Assembly (NCBI GenBank): GCA_964354345.1
Contig: CAYGZL010000099.1
Location: 1-21,183 of the forward strand
Length of the DNA: 21,183 nucleotides
Direction of reading: 5' to 3'
Source of the DNA: CAYGZL01 sp964354345
GTDB lineage: Bacteria; Chloroflexota; Anaerolineae; Anaerolineales; UBA4823
Shown: piece after piece, positions 1-6,685 of the stretch
How the letters are laid out: each line of letters opens with the position of its first letter
How positions within the stretch are numbered: the first letter of the stretch is position 1
The notes under the pieces: generated by a model
What the model saw: the letters and a program-made list of their open reading frames with translations, nothing else
Databases searched by the model: none
Told to the model about the DNA's origin: nothing
Position numbers and translations under genes: made by a program

Positions 1-1002
1 GATGGTGTTTGCCGCGCCGTTGCCGGTGATGGTGATCGCTTTTTCCACCGTTAGCTGGCTGGCAAGCGTAATGGTGTAATTGTTATCGAAGGTGATCGTA
101 CCACCCGCACACACATCCACCATCGCCTGGCGCAGGGAACCTATACCGCTGTCGTTGGCGTTCGTTACCGTAATCACGCTGGCGCATAAGGTGGTAAAGA
201 TCTGGTCGCTGCCGTTGGTTGTCCCGATGGAATTCGTGGCAACCACACGATAATGATAGGTGGTGTTGGGGGATAAGCCACTCAGTGCGTAACTGACTGC
301 CGTATCTATTGCGCCGCTGACCGGACTCTGGGCGGCTGTAACGGTTGCGCCATAACTGGTCGTCAAACCGTACTCGAAGTTCACAGTGGCGCTGGTGTTG
401 TTCGCGTTGACCGTGCCATTCATGGTCGCGCCCGTGGATGTGATGGAAGTTGCCGCATCCGTCGTGGCGGATGGTTTACCGTTCCATGTTGTGACCACGT
501 TATATTCTGGAGAGTCGTTCTTGAAATGAATCCATCCCACGTTCTCACCCCAGGCATAGCCGTCGAACTGCCCATTGGATGGGTTGATGGTCACCCCGCC
601 GTCCGTGGGATTAAAGTTGATCCAGCCGATGTTGGCGCCCCAACTGTAGCCAGACAGGTGTCCGCTGCCAACGTTGTTGACGCCATAATTGGTTGCTGTA
701 GTGTTCGCATAGGTGCAAGGGCTGCCGCCCGTGCAAGTACCAAGGCGAATCCAGCCGATGTTTTCGCCCCAGGCATAGCCCTCCAGATGGTCGGAGTAGA
801 CTATCACGCCTCCATCGGTGGGATTAAAGTTAATCCAGCCGACATTCGTGCCCCAGGCATAACCGGTGGTGTTTCCACTGGCAGCCTCGGCTGCGCCCAT
901 GTTCAGTGTCAGCAGGAAGAGGATGAGAACCGCCAACCTGACTGCTGCCCAGGGGACGCCATTTGCGGGCTGCCTGAAATGGGTGTGCATTCTGTTTATC
1001 AT
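1..1002 (-). CDS. Exported repeat protein (GYAWGENIGWI repeats, FN3-like domain, beta-helix start), partial
   Basis: The frame is open from 1002 to the window edge (334 codons), so the C-terminus is missing. Residues 1-41 look like a signal peptide: a basic start, the hydrophobic run VLILFLLTL, then AAEAAS. Four repeats with the core GY(A/S)WGxN(I/V)GWI begin near residues 47, 75, 118 and 148; two of the linkers carry NFNPTDGG. Residues 175-274 resemble a fibronectin type III domain (LSGLSPNTTYHYRVVATN). From about 279 comes VTNANDSGIGSLRQAM, typical of the start of CSLREA or parallel beta-helix surface proteins. The start ATG at 1002 overlaps the upstream stop as ATGA and lacks its own Shine-Dalgarno, so it is probably translationally coupled; ATG at 990 is the alternative. 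Inferred role: a secreted or surface protein of unknown ligand. Confidence 0.8.
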   Translation of the reverse strand, partial: MINRMHTHFRQPANGVPWAAVRLAVLILFLLTLNMGAAEAASGNTTGYAWGTNVGWINFNPTDGGVIVYSDHLEGYAWGENIGWIRLGTCTGGSPCTYANTTATNYGVNNVGSGHLSGYSWGANIGWINFNPTDGGVTINPSNGQFDGYAWGENVGWIHFKNDSPEYNVVTTWNGKPSATTDAATSITSTGATMNGTVNANNTSATVNFEYGLTTSYGATVTAAQSPVSGAIDTAVSYALSGLSPNTTYHYRVVATNSIGTTNGSDQIFTTLCASVITVTNANDSGIGSLRQAMVDVCAGGTITFDNNYTITLASQLTVEKAITITGNGAANTI

Positions 1003-1793
1003 GGTAGGGCCGCCGTCGACGCCAACTGACACAGCACTGACCTGAGACGAAGTGCAATAGGCGTTGTTAAGTTAAAATAATAGAACCCACCCGACGAATT
1101 GTAACTGACCCATGATGGGTTATAAGAGTGAGACGCAGTGAGTGGCAGTCCGGTAAATGGGTCATATGTTGGTGTACCAATTAGGGTAGATATTGATACA
1201 GGATACGGTACGTCGACATTATAAGTTACGCCATCTGACGCATAACGATATCCAGAGGGTACTCCTATTATGTTAGGAAGCGTATCAGAACTGTCCGGAT
1301 TTAGGAGTTGTCTAACATCTGCCAATTCGGTATCTGGGTCATTCATAGGGTCTCCATCACTATTCGCTCCATCAAGTACCTTGGAATAGCTCGGATTGAT
1401 GGAAGACCGAGTTGCTCTTTGTCCAACGACGGAGAAGGTCCCCGTTTGCAACCCCCACGCCTCGCCCGTTCCCAATCCCCAGAAAGTCTTGCCGCTGATC
1501 ACGTCAGCGGCGGTCGCGCCGTTGATCGTGTCTATGACTGGAGCCACGCCCATGATGTCATTCAAAGTGTACATCGTGGAGGAACCTGGACCATTACCAG
1601 GCTCGGTGAAGGTGCTTTGCGAACCTGTTGTGCCGGCATCCAGGCGGTTGTAGATGTCATTCAGGGTGTATGAGGATGTCGAAGCAGGTGGGGAAGTGGG
1701 CGCTAATTTGCCCGCCAATACGATGGTCGTGGAGGTGAGGAAAACGCCAATCACTACTCCGATAATCAAACCGATTGTAAATTTATTACGCAT
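999..1793 (-). CDS. Exported protein of unknown function with YTLNDI repeats
   Basis: 264 residues. The N-terminus (MRNKF, then a hydrophobic stretch at about 7-27 ending VLAG) is a signal peptide or membrane anchor. The exported part has two YTLNDI motifs (near residues 42 and 75), then TAADVISGKTFWGL and EAWGLQTGTF. From memory, such segments precede DUF1566/Lcl domains in secreted proteins, but no such domain is recognisable here. The C-terminal half is Ser/Thr/Tyr/Pro-rich and ends FYYFNLTTPIALRLRSVLC. A good ribosome site, GAGGAG, stands 7 nt before the ATG. The gene overlaps the reading frame of the small secreted protein upstream by 8 nt and the repeat protein downstream by 4 nt (ATGA), so all three should be co-translated. 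I cannot name a function. Confidence 0.78.
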   Translation of the reverse strand: MRNKFTIGLIIGVVIGVFLTSTTIVLAGKLAPTSPPASTSSYTLNDIYNRLDAGTTGSQSTFTEPGNGPGSSTMYTLNDIMGVAPVIDTINGATAADVISGKTFWGLGTGEAWGLQTGTFSVVGQRATRSSINPSYSKVLDGANSDGDPMNDPDTELADVRQLLNPDSSDTLPNIIGVPSGYRYASDGVTYNVDVPYPVSISTLIGTPTYDPFTGLPLTASHSYNPSWVSYNSSGGFYYFNLTTPIALRLRSVLCQLASTAALP

Positions 1794-1958
1794 TTTGATT
1801 CTCCTCTGGTTGACTTTGAAAATTATTGTCCAAATCTATCGCCGCCTCCGACGCTGTGGAAATACCCGATGCGCTGAAAGCCAGCGTCAGGATCGGCGCG
1901 GCTATTCCCAAACGAACGAGAAGCAGATGACTACATTCTTTCGGTCTTTGGTGTGCAT
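1786..1958 (-). pseudogene. Small secreted protein gene with a one-base frameshift
   Basis: A strong ribosome site (AAGGAG, 6 nt spacing) precedes ATG at 1958. The frame reads MHTKDRKNVVI and then stops after 18 codons. Restoring one base at about 1926-1927 joins it to an uninterrupted frame reading LLLVRLGIAAPILTLAFSA and on to STASEA, a textbook signal peptide with a likely cleavage after SEA. A short acidic tail follows and ends at TAA 1788-1786. The restored product is about 57 residues, leaving a mature peptide of only about 18. Its stop overlaps the ATG of the next gene. Either the gene is broken, or the base is missing through sequencing or assembly error, or the site is a programmed frameshift. 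It matches no family I recognise. Confidence 0.5.
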
Positions 1959-1974
1959 GACATTCTCCTTGAGA

Positions 1975-2238
1975 TTATTTCGTTGGAACGGGGACTTCCG
2001 ATGGATCGTGACCTGGTTGGTTGAGACGATGGTATTTGACCAGAGCTGGGATGCGCTCTGCCAGGGCCATGGCGAGAAAGTCGAGTGTTTCGCTGTCCAT
2101 GCTCTTCAAGATGGTTTTCTCCCCCTCGGTCAGATCGAATCTGGCCAGCGCTCCATCGGGGTCTGCCAATAACGCATGGCTGAACTCAACGTCCAGGATG
2201 ACTTTCCCCATCACGGCTTCAACGGCTTGTTTCGACAT
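1975..2238 (-). CDS. NHLP-clan (Os1348-type) small protein, RiPP-precursor-like
   Basis: 87 residues. The pattern is an N-terminal helix MSKQAVEAVMGKVILDVEF, then LLADPDGALARFDLTEGEKT, then DSETLDFLAMALAERI. That is the layout of nitrile-hydratase-like leader peptides and of the Os1348/Franean1_4349-type small proteins, where an ADP-x2-AL-x3-DLT-x3 segment is shared with RiPP precursors. The polar tail (about residues 72-87, rich in Pro, Asp and Ser) would be the core if this is a precursor, but it has no Cys and few modifiable residues. No RiPP maturation enzyme is visible in the window. It lies 100 bp downstream of the Crp-type gene and 16 bp before the small secreted gene. Family assignment is from memory; a non-RiPP role is equally possible. 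Confidence 0.6.
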   Translation of the reverse strand: MSKQAVEAVMGKVILDVEFSHALLADPDGALARFDLTEGEKTILKSMDSETLDFLAMALAERIPALVKYHRLNQPGHDPSEVPVPTK

Positions 2239-2279
2239 GGGATTTGCCTTTGATTGGATTACATGCGGATTTGAGCCCC

Positions 2280-2285
2280 ATTCTA
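2280..2285 (-). promoter_or_regulatory. Candidate -10 element for the NHLP unit
   Basis: The minus strand reads TAGAAT (5 of 6 to TATAAT), about 40 nt before the NHLP ATG. It lies 20 bp downstream of the nearer Crp-like palindrome. No -35 match is seen. Confidence 0.35.
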
Positions 2286-2305
2286 TAGCTAATCCCCCAC
2301 TGCAT

Positions 2306-2343
2306 TGTATCTAATCTCACAAAAAACTGTGCAATTTGTTACA
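2306..2343 (-). promoter_or_regulatory. Two tandem Crp/Fnr-type operators upstream of the NHLP unit
   Basis: On the plus strand 2306-2321 reads TGTATCTAATCTCACA and 2328-2343 reads TGTGCAATTTGTTACA. Each matches 8 of 10 positions of the Crp consensus TGTGA-N6-TCACA. Their starts are 22 bp apart, two helical turns, so both would lie on one face of the DNA. The second overlaps the stop codon of the Crp-type gene. If the minus-strand hexamer TAGAAT (2285-2280) is the -10, the start of transcription is near 2273. The nearer site would then be centred at about -41 and the farther at about -63, which is class II activator geometry. No good -35 is present, as expected for an activated promoter. This is inference from sequence. 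Confidence 0.45.
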
Positions 2344-3031
2344 AGGATTGGGTGATGAGACCCTCCGCGGCGCGTTCCAAACCCGGTCGGTCAAGGATGA
2401 TCATCTTTTGTCCCTCCATGTGGATCAAACCCAGTTCCTGTAAATGGTTCAGAGCCCGGTTCAGGCTGCCGCGACTGACGCCTATCCAACCAGCCAGGTC
2501 CGTTTGGGACAAGGGCAGGTTTATTTCGCGTTGACTTTTTGGATCATCCCTGCTTAGGTACAGGAATAAGGCTGCCAGGCGTCCGTTGACATCGAGCGTG
2601 ACCAGCGAGCGAACATGCAAGAGAAGGTCTTCTATGCCCGCACTCACCAGGCCATAAATATTGCGGTTGAGCTGAGGAGAGCACTGGACAAATCGAAGCA
2701 ATTCTTGCTGGGCGATGACCAGCGCAACCGAAGGCGCCACTGCTGCAGCGCCTAACATGCGGGTTTGGTTTTCTCGCATAATCGGCAGTCCAACCATGGA
2801 GCCTGGACCGATCAGGTGGAGCATAAATTCCTGGCCGCGTGAATCGTTGAAAAAAACGCGCACCAGCCCTGATTCGACCAGATACATGTTCAAGATGGGG
2901 TGACCAGGATGGAAAAGATAAGCGCCTTTGGCCAGGATGCGCCTGGTCAGGCAGTGCGCCAGCACAACAAACTCCTCCTCGCTGAGACCGGCGAAGAGCG
3001 GGTACACACGCAGTTGACCAGGGTAGATCAT
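2339..3031 (-). CDS. Crp/Fnr-family transcriptional regulator
   Basis: 230 residues, the usual family length. Residues 1-120 form a cyclic-nucleotide-binding-type beta barrel (KGAYLFHPGHP, LVESGLVRVFFND, LIGPGSMVGLP). A long dimerisation helix follows, then a C-terminal winged helix with recognition segment SQTDLAGWIGVSRGSLNRAL. No N-terminal cysteine cluster is present, so it is not a classical iron-sulfur FNR. The effector is unknown. ATG at 3031 is preferred over TTG at 3034. No Shine-Dalgarno is present, and a perfect TATAAT lies only 8 nt upstream of the ATG, suggesting a leaderless mRNA. It is co-oriented with the NHLP and secreted genes and adjacent to two Crp-like palindromes, so it is the likely regulator of that unit. 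Confidence 0.9.
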   Translation of the reverse strand: MIYPGQLRVYPLFAGLSEEEFVVLAHCLTRRILAKGAYLFHPGHPILNMYLVESGLVRVFFNDSRGQEFMLHLIGPGSMVGLPIMRENQTRMLGAAAVAPSVALVIAQQELLRFVQCSPQLNRNIYGLVSAGIEDLLLHVRSLVTLDVNGRLAALFLYLSRDDPKSQREINLPLSQTDLAGWIGVSRGSLNRALNHLQELGLIHMEGQKMIILDRPGLERAAEGLITQSL

Positions 3032-3039
3032 CAAATCTG

Positions 3040-3045
3040 ATTATA
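3040..3045 (-). promoter_or_regulatory. -10 element of the Crp-type gene (leaderless start)
   Basis: Perfect TATAAT on the minus strand, 8 nt before ATG 3031. Transcription would start at or within a few bases of the start codon. No convincing -35. Confidence 0.5.
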
Positions 3046-3110
3046 CACTACGGGACAATCTCGAAAGGCAGTTCCGTTTTTTAGAATCCAATATGGCTGC
3101 CGAATGGTTT

Positions 3111-3154
3111 GGCTTACCGGCCGCGACGCCGCAGGTAGGGCGTCCGGTGGAGCC
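3111..3154. other. Imperfect palindrome between the methyltransferase remnant and the Crp-type gene
   Basis: Core stem GACGCC (3125-3130) pairs with GGCGTC (3139-3144) over an 8-nt loop. Outer arms GGCT and ACCGG pair imperfectly with CCGGT and AGCC. There is no T-run on either side, so it is not a clear intrinsic terminator. It may be a structured RNA end or a small repeated palindrome. Confidence 0.35.
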
Positions 3155-3158
3155 TGTG

Positions 3159-3896
3159 TCAGGCGGCATTTATTGATACGGTTATGATCGGCCTTGCTGA
3201 TCCTGCTACAACCTCATGCACGCTGAGGCCAGGAGCATACGATTCAACCTCGCCCGGGTTCTGAATGCCGGAAACCCATGAGACATTCAACCGCCAATTG
3301 ATTTTTGTCTCCAGACGAAGCAGCACTTTCCAAAAACCCCGCAAGTATTTATCTGAGACCACATCAAATACAAATTGCGAGTGTGTAAACCTTTGGGCTA
3401 GTCGTCGGAATAGCTTGATCACGTCTGGCTTGGGCAAAAACATCAGGAGCCCTTCAGCAAGCAGAATGAAGCGACCATTTCCATTGGTTGTGACCTGATC
3501 AATCCAAGAATCATCCAGGACAGAACAATCTATCAGTTCGTAGCCAGGTTGGTTCTGCAGGATCTCTCTTTTCAACACCACAACTTCCTGAAGATCGATT
3601 TTAATATGGCGATAGTTTTCATGGGCGATCCACCAAAAACGGGTATCAAATCCGCAAGCCAGGTTAATGATTGTGCAGCGATGGTTCGTTGCGATATACT
3701 GGTTGGTAATCTCATCGAAGATTCTTGCTCGCCGCGCTCCTGCAATGGCATCGTGTGAACTAATGCCTCCATAGAATTGCTTCCGACCAGTTATCCATTA
3801 TTGCTCTTCTGGCGACGCGGTAGAAATTAATTCCTCTGAACGAACGAGCGCCGTTGGATCGTTGAAGCGGTCGGGTTCTTTCTCCGCGGTAACAAC
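3159..3896 (-). pseudogene. Leucine-carboxyl-methyltransferase-like SAM methyltransferase, 5'-truncated
   Basis: The frame reads VVTAEKEPDRFNDPTALV, then meets an in-frame TAA at 3800-3798. It resumes as QFYGGISSHDAIAGARRARI, then the SAM-binding segment INLACGFDTRFW, then KIDLQEVV, SVLDDSWIDQV, LLAEGLLMFLPKPDVIKLF and the C-terminal PIITVSINAA. This is the LCM/PPM2-like class I methyltransferase family, normally about 260-290 residues. The first 30-odd residues are missing: the frame runs straight into the end of the IS1182-like element at 3897, and no continuation is found beyond it. The remaining open part (from about GTG 3581) would lack the SAM site. I therefore call it a pseudogene broken by insertion plus a nonsense change. 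An intact rescue start inside the remnant is unlikely. Confidence 0.7.
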
Positions 3897-3917
3897 CCGT
3901 GGCTCTACTGAAAAAAC
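3897..3917 (+). repeat. Left terminal inverted repeat of the IS
   Basis: Begins CCGTGGCTCT and ends CTGAAAAAAC. It differs from the complement of 5742-5762 only at the base between the two blocks (A here, C there). Confidence 0.75.
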
Positions 3918-3952
3918 AGCACTTTAAAAACTTACAACTGCCCGATTCGGTT

Positions 3953-5652
3953 TCATAACTCGATACAATAAAAGCCAGCCGGTGCAGAAAAGCAAACATA
4001 AAGAAGAAGCGGAAAGATTACCAAGGTCTTTAGCTGCTTTTCGGGTAATTTTATATAAAACGGGTGGACGTTTTTTTCTTTCTGGTAACGCTGAATACTA
4101 CGGATGTTCACCATAGCTGCTGATCCGATCATCAAACACATTACTCGAAACAAACCTCGCACAGGCAGCTTCCCGGCTGGGAAAGGATGCTTGATACAGC
4201 GCATGGTTGCTTCAATTGCAGCTCGTAGATTCTTAGGCGCTTGCTTGTTCATCAGACACCGCCGGCGACGTTGAGCCGCATCCACTTCTGGCTGCGTGAA
4301 ATCCATTTGGAGCTTGCCACTTCTTTTCCGCCACAAGACCCGGCAACGGTTTTCTAAATGAAAGGGACACTGGGAACATATCGAAGCATCAAATCCAGCT
4401 AGAAAACTATGTTGAGACGGGGTTGGCTGAACGGAAACGGTCTGACCATAGGGACAGGTGATTTGGTTCGGCGCGCCTGCCGCATCTTGCTGGAGCTCAT
4501 ATTCGGATAGGTGCAGCTTGCCAGGATCCAGCCGGGTACCCCGGATGGCAGTTTGGATTTGCTCGATCTCCTGTTGACGCAGTACTTGGTCGGCCTCTGG
4601 GCTACCGAAACCACCATCTGTGTAAAGCTGCTCAAGGTCAGTACGCTGGGCTAAAGACGGCAATGCGTCAACCAGCAAGTGAGGATCATCCACGTTATTC
4701 GGAGCTACTTGCACGTTGGTAATCAACTGCATGCCATTGTCTGGGTTACAGGTTTCGGTTACATTCGTGACATACCCTTAGTAGAACCGGTGGCCTTTCT
4801 GCCGGTAGCCGGCTTCCAGATCATCCAGGGATTGCAGACAGCCGCTGGAGAGTTCTTTACCGTCTTTTGGCTGGACCATCTCTCCTTCTCGGCAAAAAAA
4901 CGTTCTACCACCGGCAAAAAAGCCTCCTGAGCATAGTTTACCCTCAGCTCATCCAAGAGTTGGTAAATAATCCCTCCGATGTGGGTCAACTGTTCCTGAA
5001 CTTGCTCTTTGCCTTTGATGCGGTAAAGGTACTGGTTGACGGTGTCTGTCAAGTAGGGTGACAGCAGTTCAGCATAGCGGGCGCGATCACTTTCGGATAG
5101 CAGGCGCTCGAACCGTTGCAGCAGTTCGGCAGCCAACTGTAAACGACTGGAATCCAAAATGTTGCTGGCAACCTGGGTGCTGTCCATCCGCTGCTGGTTG
5201 GTCTAGACATTGAAGGCAATCACCTGTTGGTCAGTTATATCTTCAAAGGCTTTCATCAGCAGATTCAGACCATGCTTCAAGTTATACTCGCTCAAGCGCC
5301 ACCGAAAGTTGTACAGCGTCCGAATATCAAAGTCACCTTCCTTCAGGTTATGGTATCCGAGCGCATAGCGGACTTGTAGGTCAAAGACGAAATGATCATA
5401 TAACTCTTCGTCGCTCCAGCCAAAACCAGCCTTGAGGGTATCCAGTGCCACCAGCACGTTGACCGGTGTATTGGGCCGGGAAGGATGATCGGCGTATAGA
5501 CAGGCAAAAGGCTCTTCCTTTAGCCGACGGAAGAACTCCCGGTAAAACTCCCCAGCCCATGATTGATTAAGTCGCTCTCGATGTTTGTCGGGTAGCTCTT
5601 GGATATTGCTAATCAAAGGTGGTTGTAAATGTTTTTGGTTCGTCTTATGCAT
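3953..5652 (-). pseudogene. IS1182-family transposase, multiply disrupted
   Basis: The pieces together spell one transposase of about 565 codons. The N-terminal part (5652-5206) holds the DUF772-like region (NTPVNVLVALDTLKAGFGWS, FDLQVRYALGY, LYNFRWRLSEY). An in-frame TAG at 5205-5203 interrupts AFNV-stop-TNQQRMDSTQVASN. The middle part loses frame near 4880; the correct frame continues MVQPKDGKELSSGCLQSLDD. A TAA at 4780-4778 then interrupts GHRFY-stop-GYVTNVTET. The C-terminal part has the DDE-type features MQLITNVQVAPNNVDDPHLL and YTDGGFGSPEAD, plus a CPYG and CSQC cysteine-rich segment. Three independent lesions mean this copy cannot make a full transposase. It could move only if an intact relative acts on its ends. 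Confidence 0.85.
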
Positions 5653-5741
5653 GCGACAGACCTTTCGATAATTTGTGGTCTGATTATATTAAATAGTTGT
5701 CCTTTTGAGGAGGATCAATTTCATACCTGTTTTGTACGGTC

Positions 5742-5762
5742 GTTTTTTCAGGAGAGCCACGG
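5742..5762 (-). repeat. Right terminal inverted repeat of the IS
   Basis: Read on the minus strand it begins CCGTGGCTCT and ends CTGAAAAAAC, matching the left end at 20 of 21 positions. It stops 9 bp before the first full 36-bp repeat unit. Confidence 0.75.
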
Positions 5763-5771
5763 ATCGCTGTC

Positions 5772-6107
5772 AACGGATTATTGGAACGGATTGAGCGGAT
5801 TACTGGCAACGTATTATTGGAACGGATTGAACGGATGGCTGTCAACGGATTATTGGAACGGATTGAGCGGATTACTGGCAACGTATTATTGGAACGGATT
5901 GAACGGATGGCTGTCAACGGATTATTGGAACGGATTGAGCGGATTACTGGCAACGGATTATTGGAACGGATTGAGCGGATTACTGGCAACGGATTATTGG
6001 AACGGATTGAACGGATGGCTGTCAACGGATTGCTGTCAACGGATTATTGGAACGGATTGAACGGATTACTGGCAACGGACTTCGAGAACAGATTGAACGG
6101 TTTATAG
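5772..6107 (+). repeat. Tandem array 1: 36-bp units with CGGATT cores
   Basis: Seven head-to-tail 36-bp units start at 5772, 5808, 5844, 5880, 5916, 5952 and 5988. A 14-bp short unit (6024-6037), an eighth 36-bp unit (6038-6073) and a decayed one (6074-6107) follow. Each unit carries three CGGATT-like cores, roughly one helical turn apart (13, 11 and 12 nt). Units alternate between variants ending ACTGGC and GGCTGTC. The repeats abut each other with no unique spacers, so this is not CRISPR. Because 36 is a multiple of three, several frames stay open through the array, but they encode only a 12-residue periodic pattern and are not credible genes. Confidence 0.95.
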
Positions 6108-6150
6108 AAATGATTGAGTTGATAGGAATCGAGACGAGATAAAGAACGGC

Positions 6151-6627
6151 TTAGGTTTCCGGTTTATGGTCGGGTTTGAGCCAGTCGGGGACAAATTGCC
6201 CCTGGCGATTGACCTGATGTTCGCGGATGTTTTTTGGCGGTATGATGCGCTTGTATTGCAGGCTGCGCTGGCCAAAGTTGATTAATAATCCAAGGGAAAG
6301 CCTACTAACGGCCATGTAACCGATCATCTGGGCTACATGGCTGCTATCCAGGCTGGTGAGTGCTTTTATTTCCACGATCACCTTTTCTTCAACAATAAAA
6401 TCCAGAATGTAATAGCCGATTAATTGGCCATGTTCCAGACTATCATGGACTTCATAGCGTTTTTGAGGTTCAAAGGTTAATCCAGCATAGGTTAAGTGAA
6501 CAGACAGGTCACGCTGGTAAGTATCTTCCCGGTAACCCGCCCCCAGGCCACGGTGGACCGTCATGGCACAGCCGATGATTTTATACGTCAAATCATCATA
6601 GGGGGTTAATACACGCTGATGGCCCAT
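6151..6627 (-). CDS. GxxExxY protein (PD-(D/E)xK-like nuclease fold)
   Basis: 158 residues. The family signature G-x-x-E-x-x-Y is met by GYREDTY at residues 31-37, after YKIIGCAMTVHRGLG. A PD-(D/E)xK-like site follows: D76 in YYILDFIVEEK, then E86-x-K88 in VIVEIKAL. The later segment SRLSLGLLINFG is also typical. A C-terminal extension of about 30 polar residues (from IIPPKNIREHQ) goes beyond the usual length of about 120-130. No clear Shine-Dalgarno is seen before the ATG. The gene sits alone between two arrays of the same repeat in opposite orientation, 43 bp from the nearer edge of one and 58 bp from the other. Biochemical function of the family is unknown to me; nuclease activity is inferred from the motif. 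Confidence 0.88.
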   Translation of the reverse strand: MGHQRVLTPYDDLTYKIIGCAMTVHRGLGAGYREDTYQRDLSVHLTYAGLTFEPQKRYEVHDSLEHGQLIGYYILDFIVEEKVIVEIKALTSLDSSHVAQMIGYMAVSRLSLGLLINFGQRSLQYKRIIPPKNIREHQVNRQGQFVPDWLKPDHKPET

Positions 6628-6685
6628 TATTGTCAGTTAATTCTCACAAAATTTTCAGACCTGCGCAGCCGTTAATGCAATTAAT

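Larger units (their letters stand above)
3897..5762 (-). mobile_element. Degenerate IS1182-type insertion sequence
   Basis: About 1.87 kb, bounded by inverted ends whose outer parts read CCGTGGCTCT and, one base further in, CTGAAAAAAC (3897-3917 and the complement of 5742-5762, one mismatch in 21). It encloses a transposase gene that is broken at three places. No convincing target duplication is seen at the outer edges. The left end cuts the methyltransferase gene; the right end abuts the 36-bp repeat array. Family assignment rests on the transposase layout recalled from IS1182 (ISfinder class). Confidence 0.75.

Noticed and set aside
526..1029. Plus-strand open frame opposite the exported repeat protein
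   Set aside because: It mirrors the minus-strand GYAWGENIGWI repeats, has no domain of its own and no ribosome site. The minus strand has a signal peptide and recognisable domains.
1654..2172. Plus-strand open frame across the NHLP gene region
   Set aside because: It runs antisense to three better supported genes and resembles no protein family.
3582..3772. Methyltransferase starting at GTG 3581 as a functional short protein
   Set aside because: It would lack the SAM-binding segment (INLACGFDTRFW), which lies upstream in the same frame, so the remnant is not expected to be active.
3760..3999. 79-codon minus-strand frame across the IS end
   Set aside because: It spans the junction of IS and methyltransferase in the wrong frame for both. 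The methyltransferase similarity is in another frame.
5629..6107. Open frames on both strands through the repeat array, encoding a 12-residue periodic peptide
   Set aside because: The 36-bp unit is a multiple of three and lacks stops in several frames, so open frames arise automatically. No ribosome site, no unique sequence, and the frames contradict each other.
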